The notes under the pieces were generated by a model that saw only the letters and a list, made by a program, of their open reading frames with translations, made no database searches and was not told the origin of the DNA. The position numbers and the translations under genes were made by a program. A DNA stretch of 64,000 nucleotides from Erythrobacter oryzae (GTDB taxonomy: Bacteria; Pseudomonadota; Alphaproteobacteria; Sphingomonadales; Sphingomonadaceae): assembly GCF_030271515.1 (NCBI RefSeq), contig NZ_JASCXI010000002.1:806001-870000 (forward strand), read 5' to 3'. Shown here in pieces: positions 7,885 through 17,169 of this stretch (positions within the stretch are counted from its first letter, which is position 1; each line of letters opens with the position of its first letter).

Positions 7885-9011
7885 GCGCCCACCCGCCGCG
7901 CCACGTCCGCCTTGGTGTTCGCCCAGAACAGCGGCAGATCGTAGACGTGGTAGTTGTTGCCCGGCAGCACGTAGCTGCCCATCTCGGGGGCCGGGCCGAT
8001 CAGCAGCAACCCGCGCTTGTCGCAGGTCGCGGGGACGAGGCCGGGCTGGAGCGTGCCCTTCTCCAGCGTCTCCTCGGGCACCAGCGTCCCAAGGTTGGCG
8101 CTCGCGGGCGCCGTGCCGCCGGTAAGGCCGGTGAGCGGGTTGGTGCAGAGCATCGGCTCGGCGCCCGGCAGCTTGCCGTCGAGCGCGGGGGCGCTTTCAT
8201 AGGCCTCGAGCACCAGTGAAGGGTCCGCAGGTTCGCCGAAGCTCGACCAGCCGAGCACGCACCCGGTCTGGTCGGCGGCGGTGCAGGCGGGGGTGCCCAT
8301 GACGGGGAGGTCGTGGAGCGGCGAGACCGGCCAGCCTACCACATAGGCAGCGACCAGCCGCTGGGCGAGGGGGGTGCCCTTTACTTCCTCCGCTAGCAGC
8401 CGCTTCAGATGCAGCGCCCCTTGCGAATGGCCCGCGAGGACGATCGGCGTCTTGGGGTCGACGCTAGAAACGAAGAAGCGGAACGCCTCGCGCACGTCGG
8501 CATAGGCGGCATCGATGGCTTGTCTGCCCTCGGGCGCGTCGGTGAGGAAGGCGCCGAAGGTCGCCTGACGGTAGCGCGGGGCCCAGATCTCGGTGGCGGC
8601 GTTGAAGGGGCTCGCCATGCCGCGCAGATAGATGCGGGCGATGCGCTCGGCCTCGGGATCGCCGCCGTTTTCGAGCGGGGCGTTCCAGCTCGCACGGTTC
8701 ACGTAGCTGGTGGGGTGGACGAAGAAGACCGCGAATTGCTGCTTCGGCTCTGCGGGGGTGGGGAGCAGGCCCCGGTCGCCCGCATAGGCGGGCTGCCAGC
8801 GCGCCGGGTCACTCGTGCCGATGCCGGGGCGCGAATACCACAGCTTGGGGTCTTCATAGGCGTTGGCGGGCAGCGGCGTGACCGGCGTGAAGGCCGCCGT
8901 GGGCACCATCGCGAGCCGGGTCAGCTCGGCCGGGAAGCGCGCCAGCAGGAAGGCGCCCGCGATCACGAGGATAATGCAGAAGGCGAAGAAATAGAGGAAC
9001 TTGCGGGCCAT
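7866..9011 (-). CDS. DUF3089 alpha/beta-hydrolase-like membrane-anchored protein
   Basis: This 381-residue protein has an N-terminal hydrophobic anchor (residues 5-25, FLYFFAFCIILVIAGAFLLA) and a periplasmic DUF3089 domain. Family marks are AVFFVHPTSYVNRASWNAPL and the nucleophile elbow VLAGHSQGALHL, with Ser as the putative nucleophile, plus a late Asn-His segment (GNNYHVYDLPLFW). DUF3089 proteins are related to lipases and esterases; the substrate is unknown. It sits 21 bases after lepB and overlaps ruvX, so it belongs to the pyrE-to-ruvX minus-strand run. Confidence 0.85.
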   Translation of the reverse strand: MARKFLYFFAFCIILVIAGAFLLARFPAELTRLAMVPTAAFTPVTPLPANAYEDPKLWYSRPGIGTSDPARWQPAYAGDRGLLPTPAEPKQQFAVFFVHPTSYVNRASWNAPLENGGDPEAERIARIYLRGMASPFNAATEIWAPRYRQATFGAFLTDAPEGRQAIDAAYADVREAFRFFVSSVDPKTPIVLAGHSQGALHLKRLLAEEVKGTPLAQRLVAAYVVGWPVSPLHDLPVMGTPACTAADQTGCVLGWSSFGEPADPSLVLEAYESAPALDGKLPGAEPMLCTNPLTGLTGGTAPASANLGTLVPEETLEKGTLQPGLVPATCDKRGLLLIGPAPEMGSYVLPGNNYHVYDLPLFWANTKADVARRVGAWKPAR

Positions 9012-9032
9012 GGTTCGCGCGGCGCCTTCGGT

Positions 9033-9920
9033 CTACTTGGCCGCCTTGCCTTCCGCGAGGGCGGGCCTGAGGGTAGTCCACGCCCGGTCGCCGCGCAGGC
9101 TGGTGTACCAGCTCGCCGGGTTCCAGGTTGTCGAGCCGTCGAGGCTGAAGGTGATGAACTCGGCGCGCCCGCCGATATTGGCGAGCGGCACCGCGCCGCC
9201 GAGCCCGCGCGGCAAGGGCGCACGGCTGTCGGCGCTGAGGTCGCGGTTGTCGCCCATCACGAAGACGGAGTCGGCCGGCACCTTGTAGGGCCCGAAATTG
9301 TCGAGCTCCTGGTTGATGAAGTCGATGGTGAGGAAGGTCGCGCCGTTGGGGAAGGTCTCGCGGTAGGCGGGCACGTCGAAGTAGTCCTTGCCGTCGGGGC
9401 CGGTCTTGCGGAACTGCTCGAAATTGTCGAGGCAGGGGCGCTGGCCGCCCTCGTCGGCGCACATCAGCTCGGGCTCGAACGGCAGGCGGACGGAGGGAAG
9501 CTGCTCGCGCTTGATGGGCGTGCCGTTCAGGTAGATCAGCCCGTCGCGCACCTCGATCGTGTCGCCCGGACGGCCGACCACGCGCTTGATGTAGTCCTCG
9601 TCGCGCTCGGGGTGGACGGGGATGACGATGTCGCCATATTCGGGGGTGGCGGGCCAGATGCGGGTGCTCGAGCGCGGAAGCAGGTGGAAGCTCGCCGAGG
9701 CCCAGGACCAGCCGTAGGGATACTTGCTCACCACCAGCCGGTCGCCCACCCACAGGTTCGGCATCATCGAGGTCGAGGGGATGTAGAACGGCTTGGCGAC
9801 GAGGCTGTGGAACGCCAGCACCGCGAGCAGCATCAGCGCAAGACCGCGGATCTCGGCGAACCAGTTGATCTTTTCCGGGGTTTCGCTGTCGGTCACTTGC
9901 GGGCTTTCGATGGTCGCCAT
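9033..9920 (-). CDS. lepB: Signal peptidase I
   Basis: This is a 295-residue type I leader peptidase, which removes signal peptides of exported proteins at the periplasmic face. One membrane anchor (residues 24-42) precedes the Ser-containing box FYIPSTSMMPNL (Ser51 as nucleophile). The general-base Lys lies in YIKRVVGRPGD (Lys112), and VFVMGDNRDLSADSR is the conserved box E. An inserted loop with two Cys (MCADEGGQRPCLD) is typical of proteobacterial LepB. It lies 9 bases downstream of acpS. In many alphaproteobacteria rnc-era follow lepB; here a DUF3089 gene does instead. Confidence 0.95.
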   Translation of the reverse strand: MATIESPQVTDSETPEKINWFAEIRGLALMLLAVLAFHSLVAKPFYIPSTSMMPNLWVGDRLVVSKYPYGWSWASASFHLLPRSSTRIWPATPEYGDIVIPVHPERDEDYIKRVVGRPGDTIEVRDGLIYLNGTPIKREQLPSVRLPFEPELMCADEGGQRPCLDNFEQFRKTGPDGKDYFDVPAYRETFPNGATFLTIDFINQELDNFGPYKVPADSVFVMGDNRDLSADSRAPLPRGLGGAVPLANIGGRAEFITFSLDGSTTWNPASWYTSLRGDRAWTTLRPALAEGKAAK

Positions 9921-9929
9921 GGGGAGGGC

Positions 9930-10334
9930 CTAGAGGAGGGGGATGGCTTCGATGATCACGAAGGCCTGTGCCCATGGGTGATCGTCAGTGAGGGTAAGGT
10001 GAATGCGCGCCTCATGGCCTTTTGGGCAGATTTCTTCAAGCCGCAAAGCCGCCCCGCCGGTGAGCATCAAGGTCGGCGCGCCCGATGGAGCGTTGACGAC
10101 GCCGATGTCCTTCATGAAGACGCCGCGCTTGAACCCGGTGCCGACGGCCTTGGAGAAGGCCTCCTTGGCGGCGAAGCGCTTGGCGTAGGTGCCCGCGATG
10201 GTGAAGGGGCGGCGGCGCGCCTTGGCGATCTCGGTCGCGGTGAACACGCGGTTCTCGAACCGCTCGCCATAGCGCGCGAGGGAGTTGGCGATCCGCTCGA
10301 TATTGCAGAGGTCGGAGCCCATGCCGATGATCAT
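9930..10334 (-). CDS. acpS: Holo-[acyl-carrier-protein] synthase
   Basis: This is a 134-residue phosphopantetheinyl transferase that moves 4'-phosphopantetheine from CoA to apo-ACP for fatty-acid synthesis. It shows the Mg-binding Asp8 in [12 protein letters not shown], the FTATEIAKA segment and the WxxKE-like motif [17 protein letters not shown]. Length and spacing are normal for AcpS. It overlaps the preceding small membrane-protein gene by ATGA and precedes lepB, the usual pdxJ-acpS-lepB order. Confidence 0.94.
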   Translation of the reverse strand: MIIGMGSDLCNIERIANSLARYGERFENRVFTATEIAKARRRPFTIAGTYAKRFAAKEAFSKAVGTGFKRGVFMKDIGVVNAPSGAPTLMLTGGAALRLEEICPKGHEARIHLTLTDDHPWAQAFVIIEAIPLL

Positions 10335-10615
10335 TTGAACGCCCTTATCACCACCGCGACCAGCAACCCCACCGCAACCACGTGCAGCATCACCTGCGCC
10401 TTGAACAGCGGGTGCGCGAAGTCGCCCTTGGCGATGCGGATCGCGCCGACGAAGCCGAAGATCATCAGCGCGAGCCAGCCGACCGCGAAGACCATCATCA
10501 CGCCGGTATTGAGCGCAAAGCCGAGGAAGCCCACCGCCAGCAGGAACAGCGCCGCTGCGCCGAAGGCCCAGCGCTTCTGTTCGCCGGTCAGGGCGGGGAG
10601 GTCGGGCTCGGCCAA
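10331..10615 (-). CDS. Small three-span membrane protein, unknown function
   Basis: This 94-residue protein lies between pdxJ and acpS, starting 1 base after the pdxJ stop and overlapping acpS by 4 bases, so it is part of the operon. After a short hydrophilic start ([16 protein letters not shown]), hydrophobic segments at about 16-36, 39-61 and 70-92 suggest three transmembrane helices. I do not recognise a characterised family and no catalytic residues stand out. Confidence 0.75.
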   Translation of the reverse strand: MAEPDLPALTGEQKRWAFGAAALFLLAVGFLGFALNTGVMMVFAVGWLALMIFGFVGAIRIAKGDFAHPLFKAQVMLHVVAVGLLVAVVIRAFK

Positions 10616-10616
10616 G

Positions 10617-11360
10617 TTAGCGCGCCTCGTCCATCAGCTCGCGCATCCGGCGGATCGCGTTTTCGAGGCCGACGAACACCGCCTCGCCGATCAGATAGTG
10701 GCCGATATTCAATTCCGCGATCTGCGGGATGGCGGCGATGGGCTGGACGTTGTCGAAGGTAAGGCCGTGGCCCGCGTGGGGCTCGATCCCGTTCTTGGCG
10801 GCCAGCGCTGCCATGTCGGTGATGCGGCGCAGCTCGCGCGTCACGCGCTCGCCGTCGCCATCGAGGAAGGCGTGGGCATATTCGCCGGTGTGGAATTCCA
10901 CCACCGGCGCGCCCAAGCGCAGCGCTGCGTCCAACTGCCGCTCGTCCGCCTCGATGAACAGCGAGACACGGATGCCCGCCGCGCGCAGTTCCTCGCAGAT
11001 TGGAACGAGGGTGTTGTGCATCCCCGCCGCGTCGAGCCCGCCTTCGGTGGTGCGCTCCTCGCGCTTTTCGGGGACGATGCAGGCAGCGTGGGGCTTGTGG
11101 CGCAGGGCGATGGCGAGCATCTCGGGCGTCGCCGCCATTTCGAGGTTCAGCGGCAGGTCGGTCGCCGCCTGGATGCGCGCCAAGTCCTCGTCGCGGATAT
11201 GGCGGCGATCTTCGCGCAGGTGCGCGGTGATCCCGTCGCCGCCGACGCTCGCTACGATCTCGGCCGCGCGAACGGGATCGGGATGATCCCCGCCGCGCGC
11301 GTTCCTGATGGTGGCGACGTGGTCGATGTTGACGCCGAGGCGCAGGTGGGAGGGGGTCAT
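10617..11360 (-). CDS. pdxJ: Pyridoxine 5'-phosphate synthase
   Basis: This 247-residue TIM-barrel enzyme condenses 1-deoxy-xylulose 5-phosphate with 3-amino-2-oxopropyl phosphate in DXP-dependent vitamin B6 synthesis. Its N-terminus, LGVNIDHVATIRNARGG, is diagnostic. It also shows GITAHLREDRRHI, the NLEMAATPEM segment and the phosphate-binding end GHYLIGEAVFVGLENAIRRM. I placed the start at 11360 (MTPSHLRLG); the reading frame is open for about 550 bases further upstream, but that overlaps the serine-hydrolase gene. The ATG overlaps that gene's TGA by 4 bases. Confidence 0.95.
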   Translation of the reverse strand: MTPSHLRLGVNIDHVATIRNARGGDHPDPVRAAEIVASVGGDGITAHLREDRRHIRDEDLARIQAATDLPLNLEMAATPEMLAIALRHKPHAACIVPEKREERTTEGGLDAAGMHNTLVPICEELRAAGIRVSLFIEADERQLDAALRLGAPVVEFHTGEYAHAFLDGDGERVTRELRRITDMAALAAKNGIEPHAGHGLTFDNVQPIAAIPQIAELNIGHYLIGEAVFVGLENAIRRMRELMDEAR

Positions 11361-12427
11361 GAGGCTCCTTGCGGGCAGGCGGCGGCGGCGAGCAGATCGT
11401 GGGCAAAGCCGCTGCCCTGCCACACCTCGCCGAAATCGAAAGGCTTGGCTTGCGAGAAGGCGACGACTGCGATCTTGCGGTCGGGCAGGATGAAGTTGCG
11501 CACTTGCACCGCGCCGATATCGCCGCGGCGCTCGACGATTTTCACAGGTTCTGCGCAGCCCTTCAGCGGCACCTCGAACACCCACTGGCCGAGCGCCATG
11601 TAGCCGAGCGCAGGATCGCCGCGCCACATTTCGGCAAGCGCCGCAGGGCCCAGCAGTTCCCCGCGCATCAGGGCGTTGTCGATGGCGATAATGTCGCGCA
11701 AGCCCCCATAGAGGCCCGCCGACGCGCCATAGGTCGAAAGGTCGATCTGCGGCTCGCGCTCGCCGTCGATGAAGCCCCAGCGTGTCCACGCCTCGCCCGG
11801 ATAGGCGCCGGGGGTGTCGAGGTCGAGCGGTGCGGCGATGTCGCGCAGGAACAGCTTGTCCCACGTGACGCCGGTCACCGCTCGCAGGACTGCGCCCAGC
11901 ACCATGTAATCGCAATTGTTGTAGGCCCAGTTGCCGCCCGCAGGGCCGGTGACGGGGCCGGCGCAGAATCCGGTGATGGGGTCGCGGCTGCCGGTGAAGC
12001 CGGGCTCGTGGAAAGCGGGCGTGTCAGCCGGGTTGGGCAGGCCTGCGCGGTGCTGGAGCAGGTTGCGGATCGTCGCGGTGCCCGCATTGGCCGAGCCGAA
12101 GGCGGGGAGATAGGCCGCGACCGGCTTGTCGAGATCGATCGTGCCGCGCTCCACCTGTTGCATCACCAGGATCGCGATCATCTGCTTGGTGACCGAGGCC
12201 CAGCGCCAGGTCAGACCGTCCGCGTCGGACCGTGCGGGCTCGGGCAGCAGACCGGTATGGCCGTAGCGGTAGAAGTCCCTGTCCTCGACGCGGGTCGAGA
12301 TGGCGACGTCGCCGTCGAACTTCGCCTGTTCGATCACCGCATTGACGCGTTCGGCATCGAAATCGTCGGCCATCGCCCCCTGAGGAAGCGCAAGTGCCGC
12401 GAGGGCGAGGGCGAGAGGGCGGATCAT
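11357..12427 (-). CDS. Serine hydrolase (beta-lactamase/class C PBP-like family)
   Basis: This 356-residue exported protein begins with a signal peptide (residues 1-20, ending GAMADD) and has a beta-lactamase-type fold. SxxK is in RWASVTKQMIAIL; the second motif Tyr-x-Asn is in GNWAYNNCDYMVL. The third motif is not a clear KTG; ERRGDIG near residue 307 is a possible replacement, as in the esterase-like class C group. It probably hydrolyses a peptide or ester in the periplasm; real beta-lactamase activity is not implied. It is wedged between pyrE (9 bases away) and pdxJ (4-base overlap). Confidence 0.85.
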   Translation of the reverse strand: MIRPLALALAALALPQGAMADDFDAERVNAVIEQAKFDGDVAISTRVEDRDFYRYGHTGLLPEPARSDADGLTWRWASVTKQMIAILVMQQVERGTIDLDKPVAAYLPAFGSANAGTATIRNLLQHRAGLPNPADTPAFHEPGFTGSRDPITGFCAGPVTGPAGGNWAYNNCDYMVLGAVLRAVTGVTWDKLFLRDIAAPLDLDTPGAYPGEAWTRWGFIDGEREPQIDLSTYGASAGLYGGLRDIIAIDNALMRGELLGPAALAEMWRGDPALGYMALGQWVFEVPLKGCAEPVKIVERRGDIGAVQVRNFILPDRKIAVVAFSQAKPFDFGEVWQGSGFAHDLLAAAACPQGAS

Positions 12428-12436
12428 GGGGGGGCG

Positions 12437-13018
12437 CTATTCCTTGCGGCTGCCGGGTTTGGTTACCTCTACGGCCGCCAGCGCTGCGGGGATGTCGGAT
12501 TCGTCATAGGTGGGAAAATCGATGGCGAGCAGCGGATAGAAGGGCACGCCCAGATCGACCGACCCGCAGGAACGGTCGATGATTGCGCATTCGGCGATCA
12601 CCTCAGCCCCTTCGCGCGCGACGGCGGCGATGGCCTCGCGGCTGGAGAGGCCGGTGGTGACCACGTCCTCGACCATCAGCACCTTTGCTCCCGGCGTCAG
12701 GGCAAAGCCGCGGCGCAGGTGGAAGACGCCCTCGGGGCGCTCGAGGAACAGCGCGTCCTTGCCCAGCGCCCGGCCAACCTCGTGGCCGATGATGATCCCG
12801 CCCATCGCCGGGGAGACGACGACGTCCACCTTTTCAATGACTTCGGCGGGGATGGCGGCGACCACCGCCTCGGCGATCCGCGCGGCGCGCGCCGGATTCA
12901 TCAGCACCCGCGCGCATTGCAGGTAATGGCCGCTGTGCCGCCCCGAGGAGAGCTTGAAATGGCCCTCCAGCAGCGCCCCCGAGGCGCGGAACTCGGCCAG
13001 AACTTGCTCTTGATTCAC
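12437..13018 (-). CDS. pyrE: Orotate phosphoribosyltransferase
   Basis: This 193-residue type I phosphoribosyltransferase converts orotate and PRPP to OMP in pyrimidine synthesis. The PRPP loop is VLMVEDVVTTGLSSREAI, and the orotate/PRPP segments GHFKLSSGRHSGHYLQCAR and VVSPAMGGIIIGHEVGRAL are clear. It is the first gene of the minus-strand run down to 6.2 kb and is divergent from the cox cluster across a 246-base intergenic region. Confidence 0.95.
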   Translation of the reverse strand: MNQEQVLAEFRASGALLEGHFKLSSGRHSGHYLQCARVLMNPARAARIAEAVVAAIPAEVIEKVDVVVSPAMGGIIIGHEVGRALGKDALFLERPEGVFHLRRGFALTPGAKVLMVEDVVTTGLSSREAIAAVAREGAEVIAECAIIDRSCGSVDLGVPFYPLLAIDFPTYDESDIPAALAAVEVTKPGSRKE

Positions 13019-13090
13019 GGACGAACTCCTTGGAAGGCCTAGGGATTGGCACCAGCTTGCGTGCGCGGCACGGCCCGATGCATAATTTTC

Positions 13091-13132
13091 TCCCTAGAAG
13101 CGCTTGAGGCCCTCGGCAAGCATCGCTAAGGG
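13091..13132. promoter_or_regulatory. Candidate divergent promoters for pyrE and coxB
   Basis: On the plus strand TTGAGG (13104-13109), 17 bases and TAAGGG (13127-13132) would serve coxB with a leader of about 125 bases. On the minus strand TTGCCG (13119-13114), 17 bases and TAGGGA (13096-13091) would serve pyrE with a leader of about 65 bases. The two overlap, so they could interfere with each other. Pattern evidence only. The rest of 13019-13264 shows nothing else clear. Confidence 0.3.
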
Positions 13133-13264
13133 CGGGGATTGAAGCTGGCCTCAGGGCCGGCCAAACGCTGTCCGACGTGGGTCTTTAGGGGGCCGGCCGC
13201 CGGGCGGTATGGGATCAGATTCGAACCACTTGGACACAGTCTCATGGGTCAGAGGGACACCCGT

Positions 13265-14272
13265 ATGAAAAATGCTATCCTGGCAGTGGTCGCTGCCGGG
13301 CTCGCGGCGCTGACGCCGCTGAGCGTTGCAGCGCAGGACGCTGCCGCACCCGCAGCTCCCGTGGCCGCCGAAGCGCCGGCCGCGACGACTGCGGCTCCCG
13401 CTGACCCCGTTGCGCCTGCGGCTCCCGAAGCCAGCGCCTACACCCCGATGAAGCCCACCCCGGGCAAGGGCATGCCGACCTCCTACGAGGACGATCCGGT
13501 CAAGAGCCTGCATTTCCAGGACCAGTATTCGGCCAATGGCGAATATGCGCTGTGGATGCATGACGTCATCCTGCTGCCGGTGATCACAGCGATCAGCCTG
13601 CTGGTGCTCGCCCTGCTGCTCTACGTGGTGGTGCGCTTCAACCGCAAGGCCAACCCGGTCGCCTCGAAGACCACGCACAACACCATGATCGAAGTGGTGT
13701 GGACGATCCTGCCGGTGATCATCCTGGTGGTGATCGCGGTGCCCTCGATCACCCTGCTGGCGCGCCAGTACGAGACCCCGCCCGCCAATGCTGTCACCAT
13801 CAAGGCGACCGGCTACCAGTGGTACTGGGGCTACACCTATCCCGATCACGGCGAGATCGAAGTGATCTCGAACATGCTCGACGAGGCCGCTGCGGCGAAG
13901 TCGGGCGAGCCGCACCAGCTGGCGGTCGACAACCGCATGGTCGTGCCCGCGGGCGTGCCGCTGCGGATCCAGACCACCGCGTCGGACGTGATCCACGCCT
14001 TCGCGGTGCCCTCGCTGTGGTTCAAGATGGACGCGGTGCCGGGTCGCCTGAACGAGAAGCTGCTGACCATCAAGGAGCCGGGCGTCTATTACGGCCAGTG
14101 CTCCGAGCTTTGCGGCGCGCGTCACGGCTACATGCCGATTGTCGTCGAAGCGCTTCCGCCCGCTGAATTCGCCGCATGGGTGAAGGCGCAGGGCGGCACG
14201 ATGCCCGGCGAGGCGGAAGCGGCTCCGGCTGCTGCCCCCGCCGCCGAACCCGCCGCGAACACCGCCGGCTGA
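13265..14272 (+). CDS. coxB: Cytochrome c oxidase subunit II
   Basis: This 335-residue subunit receives electrons from cytochrome c at the CuA centre. I started it at the ATG at 13265 (MKNAILAVVAAGL), preceded by AGAGGGAC; the frame is open 126 bases further upstream without conserved sequence. A signal peptide (cleavage near SVAAQ) is followed by an Ala/Pro-rich stretch (about 24-60), two transmembrane helices, GYQWYWGYTYPDHG and the CuA motif QCSELCGARHGYM. The C-terminus is another Ala/Pro/Glu-rich tail. It is the first gene of the oxidase cluster. Confidence 0.95.
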   Translation: MKNAILAVVAAGLAALTPLSVAAQDAAAPAAPVAAEAPAATTAAPADPVAPAAPEASAYTPMKPTPGKGMPTSYEDDPVKSLHFQDQYSANGEYALWMHDVILLPVITAISLLVLALLLYVVVRFNRKANPVASKTTHNTMIEVVWTILPVIILVVIAVPSITLLARQYETPPANAVTIKATGYQWYWGYTYPDHGEIEVISNMLDEAAAAKSGEPHQLAVDNRMVVPAGVPLRIQTTASDVIHAFAVPSLWFKMDAVPGRLNEKLLTIKEPGVYYGQCSELCGARHGYMPIVVEALPPAEFAAWVKAQGGTMPGEAEAAPAAAPAAEPAANTAG

Positions 14273-14307
14273 ACCGACTAGATTTGACCTGAGAAGAGTA
14301 GCTGATC

Positions 14308-16017
14308 ATGGCAACCACCGCTGAAGGCTTCGACGCCCACCACGATCATGCCCACGGGCACGATCACGCGGACCACAAGCCGGGCTTCTTCGCCCGCTGG
14401 TTCATGTCGACCAACCACAAGGACATCGGCACGATGTACCTGATCTTCGCGATCATCGCGGGGATCGTCGGGGGTGCCATCTCGGGCATCATGCGTGTCG
14501 AGCTGCAGGAGCCGGGCATCCAGTACCTGCAGTGGTGGGCCCAGTTCATGGGCGGCGGCAATGATCTGAACACGGCGCTCCACATGTGGAACGTGTTCAT
14601 CACCGCGCACGGGTTGATCATGGTGTTCTTCATGGTCATGCCGGCGATGATCGGCGGCTTCGGCAACTGGTTCGTGCCGCTGATGATCGGCGCGCCGGAC
14701 ATGGCCTTCCCGCGCATGAACAACGTCTCGTTCTGGCTGACGGTGGCGGGCTTCTTCTCGCTGCTTTTCTCGCTCTTCGTTCCCGGCGGCACCGGCCCAG
14801 GCGCGGGCACCGGCTGGACGGTCTATGCGCCGCTTTCGACCACCGGCTCGGTCGGGCCTGCCGTGGACTTCGCGATCTTCTCGCTGCACCTTGCGGGCGC
14901 TGGCTCGATCCTGGGTGCGACCAACTTCATCACCACCATCTTCAACATGCGCGCGCCGGGCATGACCCTGCACAAGATGCCGCTGTTCGTGTGGTCGGTG
15001 CTGGTCACCGCCTTCCTGCTGCTGCTGGCGCTGCCGGTGCTCGCGGCCGCGATCACCATGCTGCTGACCGACCGCAACTTCGGCACCACCTTCTTTAACC
15101 CGGCCGGCGGCGGTGACCCGGTGCTCTACCAGCACCTGTTCTGGTTCTTCGGCCACCCGGAAGTCTACATCATGATCCTGCCGGGCTTCGGCATGATCTC
15201 GCAGATCATCGCCACCTTCTCGAAGAAGCCGGTGTTCGGCTATCTCGGCATGGCCTACGCGATGGTCGCGATCGGTGTCGTCGGCTTCATCGTCTGGGCG
15301 CACCACATGTACACCGTGGGCCTCGACGTGAACACGAAGATGTACTTCACCGCCGCCACCATGGTCATCGCGGTGCCGACCGGCGTGAAGATCTTCAGCT
15401 GGATCGCGACGATGTGGGGCGGCAGCCTCAGCTTCAAGTCGCCGATGGTCTGGTCGATGGGCTTCATCTTCCTGTTCACCGTGGGCGGCGTGACCGGCGT
15501 GGTGCTCGCCAACGGCGGGATCGACGACAACCTGCACGACACCTACTACGTCGTGGCGCACTTCCACTACGTGCTGTCGATGGGCGCGGTGTTCTCGATG
15601 TTCGCCGGGTTCTACTACTGGTTCCCGAAGATGAGCGGGCGGATGCACTCCGAGCTCCTGTCGCACATCCACTTCTGGACCTTCTTCGTCGGCGTGAACG
15701 TGATCTTCTTCCCGCAGCACTTCCTCGGGATGCAGGGCATGCCGCGTCGTTACCCCGACTATGCCGAAGCCTACCACTTCTGGCACCAGATCAGCTCCTA
15801 CGGTTATTACATCATGGCCGGCTCGATGCTGTTCTTCTTCGTGAACATCCTCTACTCGCTGCTGGCGGGCAAGAAGGCCGAAGCGAACCCGTGGGGCGAA
15901 GGCGCGACAACGCTCGAATGGACCCTTCCGAGCCCGCCGCCCTACCACCAGTTCGAAACGCTGCCGGTGATCACCGACGCGCACGATTACCACGATCACC
16001 GTCCCGCGACCGCCTGA
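14308..16017 (+). CDS. coxA: Cytochrome c oxidase subunit I
   Basis: This is the 569-residue catalytic subunit of the aa3-type oxidase, holding haem a and the haem a3-CuB centre and pumping protons. After a His/Asp-rich N-terminus, [14 protein letters not shown] begins the usual twelve-helix core. Visible ligands are the haem a His in [11 protein letters not shown], the cross-linked His-Tyr pair in [13 protein letters not shown], the His pair in WAHHMYTVG, and the haem His residues in [20 protein letters not shown] with a following E/Y-type K channel marks a type A haem-copper oxidase. It lies 35 bases after coxB. Confidence 0.97.
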   Translation: MATTAEGFDAHHDHAHGHDHADHKPGFFARWFMSTNHKDIGTMYLIFAIIAGIVGGAISGIMRVELQEPGIQYLQWWAQFMGGGNDLNTALHMWNVFITAHGLIMVFFMVMPAMIGGFGNWFVPLMIGAPDMAFPRMNNVSFWLTVAGFFSLLFSLFVPGGTGPGAGTGWTVYAPLSTTGSVGPAVDFAIFSLHLAGAGSILGATNFITTIFNMRAPGMTLHKMPLFVWSVLVTAFLLLLALPVLAAAITMLLTDRNFGTTFFNPAGGGDPVLYQHLFWFFGHPEVYIMILPGFGMISQIIATFSKKPVFGYLGMAYAMVAIGVVGFIVWAHHMYTVGLDVNTKMYFTAATMVIAVPTGVKIFSWIATMWGGSLSFKSPMVWSMGFIFLFTVGGVTGVVLANGGIDDNLHDTYYVVAHFHYVLSMGAVFSMFAGFYYWFPKMSGRMHSELLSHIHFWTFFVGVNVIFFPQHFLGMQGMPRRYPDYAEAYHFWHQISSYGYYIMAGSMLFFFVNILYSLLAGKKAEANPWGEGATTLEWTLPSPPPYHQFETLPVITDAHDYHDHRPATA

Positions 16018-16065
16018 GGCGCGAGGGCCTGATCGGCCCCTTACCGGGGGCACCACGAACGAGGG

Positions 16066-16090
16066 GGAGCGCGGTTCGAAGCCGCGCTCC
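16066..16090 (+). terminator. Hairpin between coxA and ctaB
   Basis: GGAGCGCGG (16066-16074) and CCGCGCTCC (16082-16090) form a perfect 9-bp stem with loop TTCGAAG. No U-run follows, so it is more likely a stabilising or attenuating hairpin setting coxBA mRNA levels above the assembly genes than a full terminator. Confidence 0.45.
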
Positions 16091-16114
16091 TTCGCAATGG
16101 AACCGCTAGGATAA

Positions 16115-17041
16115 ATGGCAAGCACCGCACCCCAGACTGCCGCCAGAATGCCCGCCGAGTGGCGCGATTTCCTCGCGCTCACCAAGCCGCGGGTGATGAC
16201 GCTGGTCATCTTCACCGCGATCTGCGGCGTGCTGGCGGCACCCGGCAGCATCCACCCGATCATCGCCTTCACCGCGATCCTCGCGATTGCGATGGGTGCG
16301 GGCGGATCGGCGGTGCTCAACATGTGGTGGGAAGCCGATATCGACGCCGGCATGAAGCGCACCATGAACCGCCCTCTGCCCGGCGGGCGGATGCGGCGCG
16401 AGGACGCGCGCGATTTCGGCATTTTCCTGTCGGGCGTGTCGGTGGTGCTGATGGGTCTCGCGGTGGGCTGGCTGGCCGCGGCGCTGCTCTTCGGCGCGAT
16501 CATCTATTACGCCGTGATCTACACCATGTGGCTCAAGCCGCGCACCCCGCAGAACATCGTCATCGGCGGCGGCGCGGGCGCTTTTCCGCCGCTGATCGGC
16601 TGGGTCGCGGTCACGGGTGACATCACCGCGATGCCGCTCCTCCTGTTCGCGATCATCTTCTTCTGGACGCCCCCGCATTTCTGGGCGCTCGCGCTGTTCG
16701 TGCAGACCGATTACGCCAAGGTCGGCATTCCGATGCTGCCCGTGGTCGCGGGCGAGCGGGCGACGCGCAACCAGATCATGGGCTATACCCTGCTGCTCGC
16801 GCCGATCGCGATTGCGCCGTGGTATATCGGGGGCACGAGCTGGATCTACGGCTCGGTCGCAGTGGTGCTTTCCGCGCTGTTCGTCATTCTCGCCATGCCG
16901 GTCTTCACCCGCACCCGCGCAGAGGTTGACGCGATGACGCCGGAAAAGACCCTGTTCAAGTTCTCGATCGTCTACCTCTTCGTGCTGTTCGCCGCGCTCG
17001 TGGCGGACCGTGTCGCCGCCTACCAGGGGTGGATCGCATGA
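16115..17041 (+). CDS. ctaB: Protohaem IX farnesyltransferase (haem O synthase)
   Basis: This 308-residue UbiA-superfamily membrane enzyme adds a farnesyl group to haem b, making haem O on the way to haem A for coxA. The first Asp-rich motif is [20 protein letters not shown] and the second lies in [21 protein letters not shown]. About nine hydrophobic segments are visible. An in-frame ATG at 16148 (MPAEWRDFL) is a possible alternative start. It overlaps the 43-codon gene by ATGA. Confidence 0.94.
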   Translation: MASTAPQTAARMPAEWRDFLALTKPRVMTLVIFTAICGVLAAPGSIHPIIAFTAILAIAMGAGGSAVLNMWWEADIDAGMKRTMNRPLPGGRMRREDARDFGIFLSGVSVVLMGLAVGWLAAALLFGAIIYYAVIYTMWLKPRTPQNIVIGGGAGAFPPLIGWVAVTGDITAMPLLLFAIIFFWTPPHFWALALFVQTDYAKVGIPMLPVVAGERATRNQIMGYTLLLAPIAIAPWYIGGTSWIYGSVAVVLSALFVILAMPVFTRTRAEVDAMTPEKTLFKFSIVYLFVLFAALVADRVAAYQGWIA

Positions 17042-17169
17042 CCCCCGAAGAGGAAAAGGAATTCCTGCGCCGCCGCAAGGCGCGCAACCTCGTGGTTGCG
17101 GGCACGCTGCTGTTCTTCGTCGTCCTGTTCTACGCCATCACGATGGTGCGGATCGGGGGACAGGGCTGA
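17038..17169 (+). CDS. Small membrane protein in oxidase assembly cluster (CoxF-like)
   Basis: This 43-codon gene starts at the ATG at 17038, overlapping the ctaB stop, and its TGA overlaps the ctaG start: ATGA junctions on both sides. The peptide [20 protein letters not shown] is charged and is followed by one transmembrane helix (about 19-36) and a short GGQG tail. Short single-span proteins at this position in alphaproteobacterial cox clusters are annotated as CoxF-like or hypothetical. The fixed double overlap makes a real gene very likely. The function is presumably oxidase assembly, by inference from context. Confidence 0.8.
   Translation: MTPEEEKEFLRRRKARNLVVAGTLLFFVVLFYAITMVRIGGQG

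Noticed and set aside
8409..11603. 1064-codon plus-strand open frame opposite lepB, acpS and pdxJ
   Set aside because: Translation is Arg/Ala/Gly-rich without domains, and recognisable genes lie on the minus strand throughout.
16070..16090. GGTTCGAA sequence resembling a tRNA T-arm between coxA and ctaB
   Set aside because: It is the loop of a simple 9-bp hairpin; no acceptor, D or anticodon arms fit around it.
14278..16503. 741-codon minus-strand frame opposite coxA and ctaB
   Set aside because: It is the antisense shadow of coxA and ctaB, with His/Asp-rich low-complexity translation.
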